From Lucifuga dentata (lineage: Eukaryota; Chordata; Actinopteri; Ophidiiformes; Bythitidae): DNA of 64,000 nt. A program made the position numbers and the translations under genes. The notes under the pieces were generated by a model. That model saw nothing but the letters and a program-made list of their open reading frames with translations, did no database searches and had not been told where the DNA came from. The stretch is taken from NCBI GenBank assembly GCA_014773175.1, contig VXCM01000989.1, forward strand, positions 350,533-414,532, read 5' to 3'. Numbering within the stretch: position 1 is the stretch's first letter; every line of letters starts with the position of its first letter. This document shows, piece by piece, positions 1 through 15,805 of the stretch.

Positions 1-143
1 ATTTGGATTTCAGAGTACAATATTTCTACAAGTGAGTGAAAACACATGAAAGCCATTTTCTCTGACCTCAAAGATGTTTTAACTGTTTGATCTCTATTAA
101 TAATATTCGTATTCTTCTTCAAATCTTCATAATATGTCAAAAC

Positions 144-278
144 TTCCTACTTAACACTATTAAGAACTATTGGCTTTTTTTTCAGTTGTACTTACTCTAA
201 CACACTAAAGNTTCCTACTTAACACTATTAAGAACTATTGGCTTTTTTTTCAGTTGTACTTACTCTAACACACTAAAG
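144..278. repeat. Exact 67-bp duplication around an N (assembly join)
   Basis: Bases 144-210 are repeated exactly at 212-278, separated by the single N at 211. The sequence is not low-complexity, and the duplication stops exactly at the N. This is the pattern expected when two overlapping contig ends were placed side by side without merging, so it is most likely not a genomic duplication. It falls in an nkain4 intron and does not affect coding sequence. Confidence 0.8.
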
Positions 279-317
279 AAATTAATTTTGTTGTGTTTGG
301 AGAGGTATTTTAACTCA

Positions 318-674
<357 letters not shown>

Positions 675-1555
675 TTACACATCATGCACCGATGTCCAGA
701 GGGGCTGAATGGTTTACAAAACTGCTGAGGTGGTAGAAAGATGACAGCGCAAATGATCTATAAAGTTGTACAGACAGAAGACAGACAGAGTGGTGTAGAG
801 AGATATTTCACTGACAGAGAGCTTCATGAGCTAACGATGATGAAATTCTCTGATTCATAATGAACTTTGTGTTGAAAATGTCAGAGAATGAGTGGAAGGC
901 AGCACCCAGGCTCATTTATCAGAAAAAAAAACATACATGTTGGATCATGAAAGGCTTTAGCTAGCTAGCTGCCACCCATGTTCCACTTGAAATGATACAA
1001 AGCCTCTCCTCCTTCCTCCCCTGCTTCATCTATTTCTTTATCTACCCCACTTATCCTTCTTCATCTCCCCTATCTCTCTTTATTTATTCTCTTTTCAGCT
1101 GTATCTCTTTTTCCATCCCCCAATCTTTTCCTGTCATTAACATCAACATCTGCGCTTCCACTAATGCGGCACCAAATAGGCTTTTAATGCCTTGGATGAA
1201 TTTAATGATGTCAAATAAAAACAGAGGTGGGTTACAGCACATTTATGTAGTTTCACAATAATGCTTCACTGTGTAACAAAGGAGAGAAACAATTTGCAGC
1301 CATGTGGTGGAAAATGACCTTCTCTGTCCAGAATATAGAAGCTGATTATAAATTTGATTAGCTCCGTAGACCCCCAAACACCATCCTCTTAATTAGCCCT
1401 AATCACCATGGGATCAGAGTGATTGGCAAAAACAAGAGGGTATAGTACAATCTGTACATGGAATGGCAAGGTAATGACACATCCAATTGAAAACTACAGG
1501 ACTAATTTAAAGTGACGTGATGCTGTTTAACAAAAAAACATGAGGAACGGGATTA

Positions 1556-2098
<543 letters not shown>

Positions 2099-2844
2099 TC
2101 AACCCCTGCTGAGCTCAAGACAAGCTCACAATTTCCAGCCTTCCTGCCAACGGCCTCCAGGAATGGGAATGCTGTGGGAACTTTATGGGAGGCAAGGGCC
2201 TTCCTTAGTAATACCATAGCAACTAAGCCAAGGCACTTATTAAAATGCCTGCTTATAAATGCATGTATACACACATAGATTCACACACAAACTTAAACCT
2301 TCTGCGATGAATAGAAGAATTCCACAAGCGTTCACTCCTACTTCAATAGTGATTTGAATCCATTTTACTGAATTTATGGAGTTTTTCCAATTAATCATTC
2401 CTTTTCAGACATAACCCTTTTCTCTGACTCACTGCTACCTTTACCAAAACACTCTGCTGTGACATTTTGTGCAACAGCAATAAAAACAAAGTAAAACAAT
2501 TTGAACCTTTAATAATGTAAGTCCTTATTTGCATCAAATCAATTAGTGTACCATTTGAGGCAACATACAGAGAGTAAGGTTCAAACCATTAAATTAGAGT
2601 TCCATTGCCAGAGAGAGGTGTGTTTGTGTGTACGTGTGTGTGTGTGTGTCTCAAGCAATGGTGTGTTTCATCGTGTGTCGGCATGTCATTTCCAGCCAAC
2701 AGCTTGAAGATGGATGAGGGAGGGAGGAATCTCGTTTCTGCCGCAATGATAGGCACGCACCACCAAGCACATACACCCACATACACACACACATACACCC
2801 CCCCCCCCCCCCCCCCCNAAATATGACACACACACTCAACTGGG

Positions 2845-2894
<50 letters not shown>

Positions 2895-4131
2895 TACAGC
2901 TGGTACACAGACATGGCTGCTTTTCCTAATGTAATGGAAATGTTACCAGCAACCTGATGAGATGTTGAGACAGACAGGAGCGAGATGATCAAATACTGGG
3001 TGATAATTAAAAATGAACACGGCTTCATATAGTGCATGGAGGGCAATAACTCCACAGACGGGGGTGAAGTGACAGAGGGCAAGGTGAGAGAAATGGAACC
3101 TGCCTCAAACAACATCACATTAAAGGCTAGGAGATGTTCATCAATCCAGTGCTGAAGGCTTTTGTTCTAATGGGAGGAGGAGGAAAAAAAGGAGGAAAAA
3201 AATTAAGGTTGGGAAACAAAATCGATGGAAAGAAGGAGTTTTATGACAAAAGAGTAAACAAACAGATAAATGGATAGATGAGAAAAGACGGAGAAATTCA
3301 CAAAGGACAAATGTTAGCATCTAATAACTGCTCTCGTATAATGACCTCTGTGTATCCCTGGGATAGAGAAAAGGTTGAAATACATGAAGTAAAAGAGCCA
3401 TACATCTTCTGCTCGCCCCCAGTCATGGTTAGAGAGCTCAATAAAACTCAATGACAAGTAAAAACGAGCTAAGTTGCAAACAGTCAACCAAACCTAAATA
3501 TTTAATTGAAGAGAACTCTGTGTCTGTTGCGCCAAAGTGTGGAGCTCCTTATGCATGCAACAGAAAGAAGAAAGGACAATTCTTATCATGTTGTGTTGAA
3601 GATAAGTGTGTTTGGAGCTCTTTGAAGAAAATTTGTCCTTTGGTAATAATGATAGGAAAAGAGAGAGAAGTACAAAGGCTCCCTAAAAATCTGTTAAACA
3701 GCTTTTGACCTCAGTGTGATTTCTCATTTGAGCTGCAGTTTTTACGTGATAATAATGACACCAGAGCACCAGAGTAGCCAGTCGTTTTACCTTTCAGAGC
3801 ATCTTGGTTGCCTTTTATTCACCCATAATCGATATATCATTCAGGATAATAACTAATGTTTCACTCCTTTTATCCAAACCTACACACTACTGTTCAAATA
3901 TACACGGAAACACACACAATGCCCTCTGTATATGACTGTACAAGATGCCAATCCTACATGGACTGCTGCACCAGTACAATGCAATAGTCGTGTTCAACTG
4001 CACATGCCTGCATTTATCCCACATGCATAGTTTAGATCCCATGATGTATTCATTAGACAGAGCAGAGGACCTCTCCTCTGAAATATTTCCACCACCACAC
4101 ATTGAAGTAAAGAAGCATATAGGCATTAGTG

Positions 4132-4132
<1 letters not shown>

Positions 4133-4188
<56 letters not shown>

Positions 4189-4313
4189 CGTGTGTGAGTG
4201 CGTGCTCTTTCCTCTGAGATACTATAGCCTGAGCCTATCACGTTCACTGTTAACTCAATAATCCACCAAGATGACAACAATCAATCAGAGATGGAAAGGA
4301 CTGCCAGCCCACA

Positions 4314-4374
<61 letters not shown>
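4133..4374. repeat. (TG)n and (CA)n microsatellites
   Basis: A nearly pure TG tract runs from 4133 to 4185 and a CA tract with one CG interruption from 4314 to 4374. The intervening 130 bp is unique. Because the two tracts are inverted relative to each other they could pair in single strands. They sit inside nkain4 intron 1. Confidence 0.9.
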
Positions 4375-4375
<1 letters not shown>

Positions 4376-5420
4376 TATTAGCCCACAATTCATAGGAAGC
4401 AGTTTACTGGAGAGTGGGGTAGAATTTGATCAAGAAGATACCAATGCTCTTCCAGGAACAATGATCCGGCTACATAACAGCCCGTAAAAGCCTCCAGCTG
4501 ATCTTCTGCAAGCGCAAATGACTCCCTCTTGGGTGACGGAATCTGTTAGTGTATATTTATTTTTTTGGTGTGTGTGTGTGTAAAAATGTGTATTTTACCT
4601 TCTCCGCCCACCATAACTACTAAGCAATTAGGGAGTAGTTAAGACAGCAGGATGCAACAAGCCCCTAGCCCCAACTCATTGTTCTCTCTCTTCCTCTCTG
4701 TGATCATCCTGGCTATTTTTTCAGTCTCTATTCATGGTTCCCTGACAGATTCAATTAATCTCTATTTCAGTCATATGATACCGGATCATTACCAGCGATT
4801 GGAAGCCTCAAACCTGCTGCTTAAGTCAGTTGTTTCTGCCTTATGTGTAGAGCATCGGAGAACACGCACACACACCTATTCTCAATACACATACACTGGG
4901 AATATCGAAGTCCCAGAAGAATCATCACCCTCTTCTCTAAGATGAACTGTAAGAGGAGAGGGAAAATGGGTCACACATAAAAGAGTGATGAAAGGATCAG
5001 ACTGAGAGGAGGAAAAAAAGCTGTGTTTGATCCGCACCGTTTGATAGCTAATTATGATGTGTGTGTGTTCATGGTAAATGAAATGCATCCAACTGAAATA
5101 CATCCATCTGGGATTTCAAATAGAGATCAAAATGTGTCACGGGCTGGCTTGATGTCTCGTGATCAATAATCTTTGAGTATGTTGTATGAATTACTGATGT
5201 TATAGGGTACATATCTGAGGACAGGAGGGCTGAGTTGATCATGCTCATCCTCGAGCAACAGAGGACGGATGTGACCGGTGACNCCCCCCCACACACACAC
5301 ACACAATTCCACAGCTCCCCACCTTAGCCTGCAGATATTACAAATCACATCAGCATTTCTCTTGTGTTGTAATATGGCTCTGAATGTGTCATCAGGCGCT
5401 GTGATTGTACAAGCAGGTCT

Positions 5421-5421
5421 T

Positions 5422-5488
<67 letters not shown>

Positions 5489-5982
5489 CTGTAGGCTGCA
5501 TGAGTCAGACGGCTACATCTCTGATTCAGATAGGCAGGCAGAAGGATGAGATTGAGGAGTGTCAGGAGGTGTGAGGGGTGAATTACAAAGGATGGCTGTT
5601 ACTGTTAATCTCCTGTTTTCAGACTGGTTTGATTTAGACAAACACACATCAACCAACGAGGCCAAGTCTGATCAAATGACACAATTTGTACAGATATCTG
5701 AATTACAAAATTCCCGAGGGAAATCAAAACAAGTTGTGTGCCAAATCTAAATGAAGAAAAACATGGTTAATGAAATGAGCAATGAGTCAGAGACAGGCTG
5801 GGTTTATTGTATAATGCAACATGCTTTGTCCTGACCTGTTCTCCCTCTGTGACTCCCAGCAGGCAGTCAAGTACTTCTCAAAAACTTTCTCCAGTGCAAT
5901 TTTTCTCCTCTCGCCTGGGTAAAGCCATTATATGCTGGTGTCTGCCTGGCCCTTGTGTAACTAATGGTGCCAGTGTGCAATG

Positions 5983-6042
<60 letters not shown>
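5421..6042. repeat. (TC)n(TG)n and (TG)n microsatellites
   Basis: A compound tract runs TC at 5421-5436 and TG at 5437-5487. A second pure TG tract runs from 5984 to 6042. Both are in nkain4 intron 1; the DNA between them shows no coding or repeat structure I recognise. Confidence 0.9.
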
Positions 6043-6044
<2 letters not shown>

Positions 6045-9000
6045 CAGTCATTGGGCACATGAGGAGTTGGATAGATAGCCCTTGGTGGTGCCTAGCCTAG
6101 CAAAGCTGAGACAGGGATTAAGAGGTATGGTGCATTCATAAACCGCTTTCTTCTTCGCTGTTTGAAATATGGTCTGCAGAGTCAAACACACAGGACCCCT
6201 TCTGATCACCGGATTCTTCTGTGATCACCAGATCCTAGTGTGTGCTGGCTGCTGTTCTGGGTGTTGCAAAGTGATTACTGGAAACCTAAACTTCCAGTTG
6301 CTGCTCTTAGCTCTAATTGCATGCTAATCTCTTGGTGCTTTTGGGAACATTTAGCAACAAATCCATCCCACTGAAAGAAACAGGGAAAAGAAGCCAGTGC
6401 TCTGAACTGAGAATTCCTCTGGAAACTATTATCCATTCCACTTAATATGGAACCTCTTCTAGAAAGTTTCTGCAGTCATTTTCAGTCAGAAGTACGGTCA
6501 AGAGCAGTCAAGTTTTTGTTCATTTGTGTTTAATCAGTTTAGTTCTTTCTCTTATTTCAGTCCATGTCTAGACATGAGAAGAGGCGGTCTGTGTGTCCCT
6601 AAGACACTCTGATCTTCTTTTTCTCTCTCCATTTCCTCCTCCCCCATCTGAAACAAGTAAGCAGAGGAAAAAGCTAAGGAGAGTTCCTTTGCTATTTCTC
6701 TGCTTCACTTTCATTTGTCCTTTAAGCTGAATGTTTAAGTTGGACATTACATCACATTCCTATCAGATAAGGGTAAAACACCATCATGACTAATAAGTAC
6801 CTTTTCCAACTAATATAAAGTTACTACCCAGATTTATCGCACTAAGATAAGACATTATGGTTCCATTTCAACTGACCTGCAAACAATCAAAAAGATATTG
6901 AAGTGACAAAAGCCACCACTTTGTTTTCTGGTGGCCTTAAAAGCTGAATTCTTATTAAACTTTGAATGAGCTCTTCTATTTGAATTAAAGTACATGTGCC
7001 TACCTGCCTTATTAAAACATTTCATTGTCATACTGAATTGGCTTTTAATCTCAAAGCTAATAAAGCTGTTAAAATGTCACAAAAACACTGATTATGTAGA
7101 GTTGTTAAAAATACAAGAAATAAAAAATCAGGGGAAGTAAAGTGAGACCAAAGAAAATGCCTTCATTATTTTCCCTGTATCCTGAAAAACAATGGAGACA
7201 GAATTGCCCAGACAGGATTAAGAGGCTTTTTAGCACAAAAATGAACAAGCTAAAGATGAGAGAAGGCTCACCGAGATATGACCCAAATTCCTTCAGTGTG
7301 ACAGAAACATCCTTCCTCTCACATGGGTTTCAATCTCTTACGCTTATCTCTCTCCATCTCTCTTCCTCTCTTTATCTCTCTTCCTCCAGTTTGCCTAGAG
7401 CCAATGTTTATTTAAGTTTATCTGCAAAAGTAGCAATGTTTGGATTATTAGAGGCTAATTTAGATTCTGCTGCATCAACTCAATGGTGCTACAAAGAGGA
7501 ATGCAGCAGTATTGGACTGTTGAAAAGATTTTAACATCAGCCTAAGGGATTAATGCCACTTCTGAAGATTTTTCTTCTTTTTATGGTTCCAAACTCAGTG
7601 AAAAATGAGAGATGAGATAGCATGCTGTATCACACATCTAGATCAACAAAACATATCAGAAAAACACAAATGTTCACTCACATGTACACAGACAAAGCAC
7701 ACGTGCACAAACACACTTTGATTTCTCAGAAGAGTTGACAGAAGTGGGATAAGGATGCAGAGATGGATCAAACAAAAAACACACCAGCAACTGATGGGAA
7801 GTGACAAAGCAAGCACAGCTTAAACCAACCCTTCTTCTTTCCCTTTCTGCTGCTCCCATGTGCCACATCTAACACACAAAAGTTCAAATTTTGCCCCAAT
7901 TAACAGGCAATTTAGCTGCGATAGAGGAAATTCTCATCACGTATATGCAGTCAAGAACAGCAAACAGCTGTCAGCAGTTTGTACCTTCTAGCTCTACTTT
8001 CCATAATTGAGTCCCTAATGTTGCACTTTTCATCATGATACCATCACTCTTAATTCTTCAAACGTCAGCAGAGGAAGTTATGCTGTTCGCATCACCACCG
8101 TTCAACGTTTGATCTCACAATACAATTACAGCCACAACATCCATGAAGTCATCAGCCACTTGTAAAACAAGGATTTGATGCCAAAAACAGTTGGTGGATT
8201 TGAAAGAGATGAATATGCTTTGCAGCCATTCAGCTGAGTGCGATCTGTCAAGATAGTCATCCTGGCTGTGGTGCTCCCAAAGCAATTTATTTGATGCCAC
8301 AGTATAACAAATGACACCGCTGGAACTGTTGGAATGGAAAGAGAGAAATGGGTTTGCAAATAGTTCTAGTTTTATCTCCATTATAGCTTAATATTGCAGT
8401 GTCACTGATGTGGAACACACACTCATATATGCACACACAGACTCACACAAGCTTGTGCATGGATGGGTGCGCACACATACACACACATTTGCTAGCCCAA
8501 GGTTTTCAATATAACCACATAATTAATGGTGTGTTAAATTGAAGACATTAAAATGGTGAAGAGCTGTAAAAGGGCCACCGAGGACAAAGAGGAGATGGTT
8601 TTTCCAAGAGCACGCATATTATCATAAACTAACATGCAGCAAGCAACTCAAGGGAAGGTCAACCAAAACAACAGGAAGGTCAACGCCTCTTCTCAATTAT
8701 CATGAAACCTGCATGTTGAAATTTGTGTGTAACTCAAACAAAAACACCAAGTAAAATATGCTGCTTAAAAACACATTTCAGAAATAAAGTTGGTCTCCTG
8801 GCAAACCATTCATCCGTCTGGGTGGGTCGTGTTTGCGGTGAGGTTAAAGGCTACATATATAAGTAGAGCTATCTTTAGCATGACAGTTGTCCTGAGAGCA
8901 GGACGTGCATTGAATGAGCCCCATGTTTCATGCAGCCCCCCCCCCCCCCNAAAAAAAAAAAAAAAAAAATCCTCTCTACCCTCAGCATGTGTCAGATTTG

Positions 9001-10990
9001 CATCATAAATTCCCAAGTCTCCTTTTGACAGGTGGATTTTCATTTACTGCAGGCTCTTCAGCATCTTACTGTACACATAATGGTTTCCATGGTAACAGCG
9101 CACCAGAGAAAGCAGGAGCTGGGAAGAGAGAGAAAGAGAGGTGGAAGAGAGAAAGCTTAACATATCTAAGGTCTCTAGGGTCGTGCTCATAATTGGTCCA
9201 GAGTGAGAGGTCTGACCACCCATCCCCCTTTTCTCTCTCCATCATTCTACCTCTATCTCCCCCAATCTTACCAGCTCTGGTCCTGCTGATAAATCAGATG
9301 GTAATCAATAATTCAAACACATTCAGATGTCTTCTCCCAGCTGGGGGTGGGGGGGGGAGGTGAGAGGTAAAATGGGAAAGAGTGATCACAAAGAGCGTTG
9401 TGCGTTAAAACAAAGGCTGCATGTTCCGGTGGAGCATAAACGTTCATTACACATTCAGACGTGCTTTTCATTCCTGAGTACCTAGGTTGCATTATGCTCT
9501 CAGGTGAGGCGATTACACATGAGAGGGAGCTCTGAAAACTTTGAGCTGCGAGTGTGAATTTATTATGCAGTATTATGCAGTCACCTTGCCTTGTGACCTA
9601 CACACACTCACACACACATTTTCTAAGACTATGTTGGCTGTTGTTTAATTCTTTTGATGGGTCTTTCTAGCAGGTAAAGTCAAGCTGGATGCCACATTTC
9701 CACTTTTCTATGGATGGAGACTATTTAGGCATTGCAATCACCACAGCCTGGGTCAAGAGCACATTCAGCACTCAACATCAGTTTATTTGCAGCACAAGCA
9801 CTCACACATATACATACACATAATTATAGCAACCTGTATGACCTTTGGAAGGAAAAGAGTAATTGCCCTGAGACAGAGGAAAAGGGGGTTAAGACCTTTA
9901 TTTCTGAAATCATATGAACTACTGGAACCTTTTTGACCTACAATACTGTTAAAACCTTCTGTTCTCCAGTTTTATATGCAGTGGTACCAAGAAAATCCTC
10001 CTTGAGTATTTCTTTACAGACAAGTTGATTTAATACATTTTAGCATGAATATCACCTGGCATTTAAAAACGACTTTCATAACAAAAGGCTGTGGCTTGCT
10101 TTCTCCTCTCCAGGGGTCTCAAAGTCAATTTACTGGGGTGGTACTGGCCATGTCATCTATTTGCTCATTGCTTACTATCAGAACCCTGATAGCTCTCTTT
10201 CTCGTTAGACAAATTAGCTATGCTTGCTTTGAGAGAATGCTCTAAAGATAAGTAACAGTCAGGATAATTGTCTTGATTTATCAAAGCTCATACTGGAAAC
10301 TCTAAGAGCTTACAAATATGACATTATTGCATATCTGCCAACACATCTCTCTAAATTACAGAATCTCATCTGTGATTCCTCAATCTCCTCCAAAAAAAAA
10401 AAAAAAAAAAAAAAAGCAGAACAGACAGAGGTCTCCCAATCTGCTGTAGATAATGCACATTTCACCATGACCTCTAGTTTTTGCTGTGAGTGCCGCTAGA
10501 CCATTACTATGCATCATTGATGGTACACTAGCAGTGGTTATTTCAACTAGCTTAACCCCTGCAGATCTGCACATTTAGTTGAACCACACAGCTGCTAAAC
10601 TACATCCTTGGCTGTAATTTTCCCATGCATGGCATATAAAGAATCATCAGTGTTTATTTAATGTGACAACTGTCTCATCAGGGGTATAGCTCTACCTTCC
10701 TAAAGTAAAAATGAGAAATAAGAGAAGCCAAATATATTTTATTTAGAGCTATCTTTTGGCTTTAAGTGAATGTGCCCATCTCTGTAAGCTGTGTCTAACA
10801 TACAAACAGCACAGTTTGTTTTTGGGGATAATTTAGATGGGGATGTTATCTCTCGCCACCAACTGTGCAAACCAAAGGATTACTGGAGACAAACAAATAG
10901 TAAAAAATGTGTTTCTGCTCACAATGATATGACTCACAATCCAGAGAGGCTTTATGAAAACTTAATAGCAGGCCCAAAAAGGCAAAGATG

Positions 10991-10994
<4 letters not shown>

Positions 10995-11048
<54 letters not shown>
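10995..11048. repeat. (GA)n microsatellite
   Basis: This is a pure GA tract of about 27 units in nkain4 intron 1, followed by imperfect GA to about 11072. Further CA runs follow at 11205-11233 and 11434-11465, the latter abutting a C homopolymer with an unresolved base at 11433. Confidence 0.9.
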
Positions 11049-11056
<8 letters not shown>

Positions 11057-11433
11057 GAAAGAAACAGAGAGATAAAAGAGCTGTAGCCACTCACTCTATC
11101 CCCGCTGGCCTCTCTCCTCCATCAACCTGGCACTACCAAGAAAAACAGTTCATTATCATTGATCACACTGGATTCTATACACCACAGAGGCGCATGAAAC
11201 AAGTTACACACACACATACACACACACACACACTCCAAAAAATCTGCAGCAAACAAGATACCCTTCACAGATGTCTGCAGCATCTATAACAGACCAAATT
11301 GAAATGTTCGAGCTCTTGCAAAGAAAACCTTTCATATTTCAGTCATTACCAATTTTTGATGTATTGCCTCTCCTGGGTACTGGCAAGAAAGAACAAGAGT
11401 ATAACAGGGCCTCACGCCCCCCCCCCCCCCCCN

Positions 11434-11470
<37 letters not shown>

Positions 11471-11609
11471 AAGAGGTCTTCTGGCTTGATAGCATACAAT
11501 ATTATTGCCATGCCATGCAATTTGCCCCAGCTGCAGTAATTGTGCTTAATTACATCTGTGTGATGCATTAATATCAAAGTCATGAGCCAAGACCTTGCAT
11601 GTGTGCTTG

Positions 11610-11610
11610 T

Positions 11611-11653
<43 letters not shown>

Positions 11654-12041
11654 TCAGTGTGTGCCTTTTAAGTCACATGTACATGAAGATTGGTGAGGTG
11701 GGAGACACCGCAGCAATAGACATCCAGCATCTCTAAACTCATGAATATTCAGCAGGAAATTTGAATGTTAGTGCTGCCATAAACCAACTGAAGCAGCAGG
11801 AGAAGCAGGGGAAAAAAACACCCTAAATCCTTTGTAACATGCAGATGATGACATCATACCTGCCAGGGGATGAAGTTGCGTCTTCGGAGATAGCACTCTT
11901 CGTTTAAAAGGCTTTTTGCTTTCTGTCAATACTTTGATTGAACCCTGTCATCTTCTCTCAAGTCGTCACTTCAAAGTTAGTATATTCTTTAGCTTTGTCA
12001 TTAAAAGAGTAAAAGAAAAGTGGGCAGCGCGATAGAAGAAA

Positions 12042-12092
<51 letters not shown>
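11610..12092. repeat. (TG)n and (CA)n microsatellites
   Basis: A TG tract lies at about 11611-11650 and a CA tract at about 12044-12092. They are non-coding and within nkain4 intron 1. Confidence 0.85.
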
Positions 12093-12093
<1 letters not shown>

Positions 12094-13366
12094 ATAGACA
12101 GTGGGTTTTGGGCAGTCTGTTACTGAAATGGTTTGATGCCTCTGCCTTCACCTACATTAGCGAGACTCCTGCCTCTGTGCTTTATCACCTCACTGAGCTT
12201 TCTTTCTTTATAGGGGTCTGCACATGCACACACACCGAGTCATTCACTGAGACAAGACAAACAGCTTGCTCTTCACCTGGGCTGTGCTGAAATACATCCA
12301 CCACTAGCTCTTCTTTAAGTTCCCTTTTCTGTCTTTGCACAAACTTCTACAGAACTGCAATTCCTCCTCTTGTAATCTTCATCCAACACACCTACTAATC
12401 TACAACTCAGAAGAATGCACAGCTGAGTGTTTGTGGGTCCATCTATGTATGTGAGGGGGTGGGGCGGGGGGGTAGTGTATGGTATAGTGTCTGGTGGGCT
12501 GCATCGTCACTGCTGCCTGCACAGTTATAGCCAGGGATTTTCAGGGTCAATGTGCAGTTCTGAGCTCATTGCCCTTGTTTGGTGAGTGCATGTGTGTGTG
12601 TGTGTGTCTGCCCGGCTGTCCTTTTCTAACCTCCTGCGAACAGAAAAACCACCATGACCAACGAAGAGGCCTCCTTCATCAATCACCCACTGTCCATGTA
12701 GCTGCATTAAAAAGCAGCTCTGTTCACAGCAATGTCACTCCTTGTGGCCTGTTGCTGACATTCACAATGTGTCTGGACTGAGTCCTAATCCAGCCAATCA
12801 AATTGCTTCCTAGCCAGGTCAGGCTTAGGTCGACACCTCTAACAGCCCGTTGAGACAAAGACGAGCCTGCTTATTTCTCCAAACAAATCGTTAGACACAG
12901 GGCTGGCTGCCAGCGCCAGTATTCTCTGAGTCTGTTCTGTGTTCTGACAACTATCCAGCGCTAGTCTGCAATAGTTAGTCTACAGAAGAAAGAGGGAACA
13001 GAGGCATTTCGATCAATATGGGCTCATTATCTGTTGCTTTCTGTCCCAGAGAGACAAGTCTCACTGCTCAGCCTGTTGATGAGGAAAGCGCATCGCAATT
13101 CAATTATGGAATGGCCGAGATGCCAGAAGAGGTTTGATCAAGGCACTCTGCCTGGCTAATTAGCACACACACAGTGGTTCACAGGGGCTATTTTTACATC
13201 TGAGAGGAGGCGAAACTTGTTTTGTTAATGGTAGTTTTATCCTGTAATGGACTGGGAATAACCTGGCTCATTGTTAATGCATTGGCTTCAGCTAGGGACG
13301 AGTGGGATCCCTTGTGTTGCTCCATACACGTGCACATATACTTTCATATGAACACACACACACACA

Positions 13367-13399
<33 letters not shown>

Positions 13400-15513
13400 A
13401 TATGGTGACCTTTCTGAAAGGTCATGCAGGGTTCAGTGCAACCCCTCTTTGCAGGTTAAACTCATCAGAAGTGTGTAGGTGTGTGTAGCTATATGTGCGT
13501 GTATTTCTACAGGCAAGAAGTGCCAGGTCATCCACAAATAGTGCCAGGGGAAAACAAAGCTGTTTCCAGGAGTCTTCAGGGACTTTTTAGGCAGCCTGCT
13601 GACAGCTTTATAAACCTCTTAACAAATGGTCAACCTCCTTCTCTCTAATGAGGCAAAAAGGTCCAAAGACAGGGGAAAGAAAACAGGTGTGTCTCAAGGT
13701 GGGTCCATAGCCCAGTCAGTGTGTGGGTGTGAGATTAGAGAACGTCAATATTACAATAAGGGAGTAACATTGAGGCTACAGCGAGCATACTCTATATCTA
13801 GCCTGTGCTTCTTTGTTTATTTCTTAACTATCTGATTTATTTTCACTCCAAAACCTGACAGCTCTCACAAACACACACCACTCTCCTGTTTAAGTTCAGA
13901 GATGAAGTGGTGAAGGCAGCAGGAAATTACAAAGATGCTACAGCAACAAAGGCTGGAGATGGAAGCAAGTCACTAAAGGGACAACAAGACAGGAAAACAA
14001 ACTCTCTACTTAATCTCTTTTCCTCTGAAATAGTGTTTCGGTTCAAATAACAATTTATTTCTAATCTAGGTCAATAGCCTATTGAATTTTTAAGCAGATG
14101 CACACATACCCAAACAATAAGCATGAACCTGAAACTCCAATGAGTATAGACTGTACCTATACATATACCTAAGAATATAGGTCAGAGTAGTATATTTTTT
14201 TAATCAGTCTCCAGCACACACATTTATACTCTCTTCAACTGAAAGTATCATGCTCCACAGGGAAAGATAGAAACAACACACAGAAATGATACAAGGTGCA
14301 TTTAAGTGTTCAGACATGACTTTAGAGAATAAGTGTTTCAACTGCACCAACAACAGAGCAAAAGACCCCAAAAACGATGATGTTGGGGGGGAGGGGCTTA
14401 TGTCCTGTGTACCTTTTTAACTTTAGCTGAACTTCAGCTTCTTTCCATCACCGTTTGAATGATTCCAAATGCCACTCCCCATATGCTTTCCCTTTGTAAT
14501 GTGTTGATGAGATCACCAAAACTCTCCCGATCTTTCTTTGTTCTTGGATTTCCTCGAGCATAAAGCAATACATCATAACTTTCCTGTTTGACTCTTTGTC
14601 ATGAGAAGATTTTATCGCTCCCCTAGCTGTTGAAAGCACCATTTACTTGGAGGCTTATGGTCTGAGCAAGCTCAGTTTTAATATCACCATAAATAACATT
14701 GTCACACCCTGTCAAGTAAACTCTGCTCAGGCATAGGAGCAGAGGCAGGTAGCCTCGTGAAAGACAGATTCTATGGGAGGCATCATCAAGACTGCACAGC
14801 TACTATCAGTAAAATGTCATGGTTCTCACTTGACTGGTTAGCAACTGAAAGTCATCAGTCTCCAGTGAGCTACAAGTCTGCATCCTGTGTGCTTTGTGGA
14901 GCATCGCTTTCCAGGATACAGATGGTTTGGGTTCTCTGTAAAAGGTTTCCTCAAATATAAGACCAGAGAAGCAATTTGTGTATTGATGTCTTGCATCATC
15001 AGGCAAATTTCCTGAAATATGGACATGATTTCCTCTGACGAAATGGTTGTTGAGTCTTGCAGAGATAGATGATGACTCTTGATCATGCTCTAAATTTGAA
15101 TGTTGAAACAGTTAATCCATAAATTATGCCACTGCTGTCAATCACTGTGCCACCACTGTTTATACTGAGACAGACAGTAAGTGGGGGAGGAAAGCTGACT
15201 TCCAAATAGCACTAATAGCACCACCATATGCTGTCTGTCACTACAGCAAATACTCTCATAGATTAAGTACAGAAATTTCAGCACCACTATACCTGAATGT
15301 TGCAGAGTGGCCACAAAAACACTGATAAACTGATCAATCTAGGTTGATTATTTCAATTTGATCATCAGCAAGAAAGTAAGGTGATAAATGCTTGTGCCTC
15401 TGGAAAACTTATACATGAGTTTATATTGTACTTTAAGGACCTATATTTCTTAAAAACACAAAGTTTGTCATTTTCAACATGTGACACCATGGGCTAATGT
15501 TTTTCACCTAAAA

Positions 15514-15543
15514 CAGTGATATTTTGACATTTGCAAAGTAGCC

Positions 15544-15580
<37 letters not shown>

Positions 15581-15611
15581 NCAGTGATATTTTGACATTT
15601 GCAAAGTAGCC

Positions 15612-15660
<49 letters not shown>

Positions 15661-15661
15661 T
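15514..15661. repeat. (ATT)n microsatellite, duplicated at an N
   Basis: A unique 31-base lead-in starting CAGTGATATTTTG, followed by an ATT tract, occurs at 15514-15580 and again from 15582 onward, with one N between them at 15581. The duplicated unique lead-in shows this is an unmerged contig overlap at an ATT microsatellite, not two loci. The true locus is probably one ATT tract of uncertain length, about 100 bp from nkain4 exon 1. Confidence 0.8.
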
Positions 15662-15751
15662 AAATATATATATATCAATATAATAATGCTTTTTTTCAGG
15701 CAGGGGAAAAGTTGTTTCCCACCAAACACACTGAGGTATGACTTAACTCAC

Positions 15752-15805
15752 CAGCTGTAAAGCGCAAATAAAGATGAGAGTGCATCGTCCGCTGCAGCAG
15801 CCCAT
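15752..15805 (-). CDS. nkain4: nkain4-like, coding exon 1 (start codon)
   Basis: This exon encodes the 18 residues MGCCSGRCTLIFICALQL and ends at a GTGAGT donor. The MGxCSGRCTL start is the N-terminal signature of NKAIN proteins: a Gly-2 and Cys-rich head directly leading into the first transmembrane helix. MG-C-C also looks like a candidate lipidation site, although that is inference. The start codon is fixed by homology and by the 18-codon exon length used by the family. The exon is too short to stand out as an open frame. It lies about 14 kb from exon 2. The upstream 300 bp on the minus strand (15806-16130) is relatively CpG-rich and is the likely 5'UTR and promoter side. Confidence 0.9.

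Noticed and set aside
2589..2894. Frames through CA/TG repeats and a C run near 2.8 kb
   Set aside because: They cross an unresolved base and consist largely of dinucleotide repeat translation inside the nkain4 intron.
15508..15729. Poly-Asn frame on the minus strand
   Set aside because: It is a translation of the ATT microsatellite that is duplicated at an assembly join.
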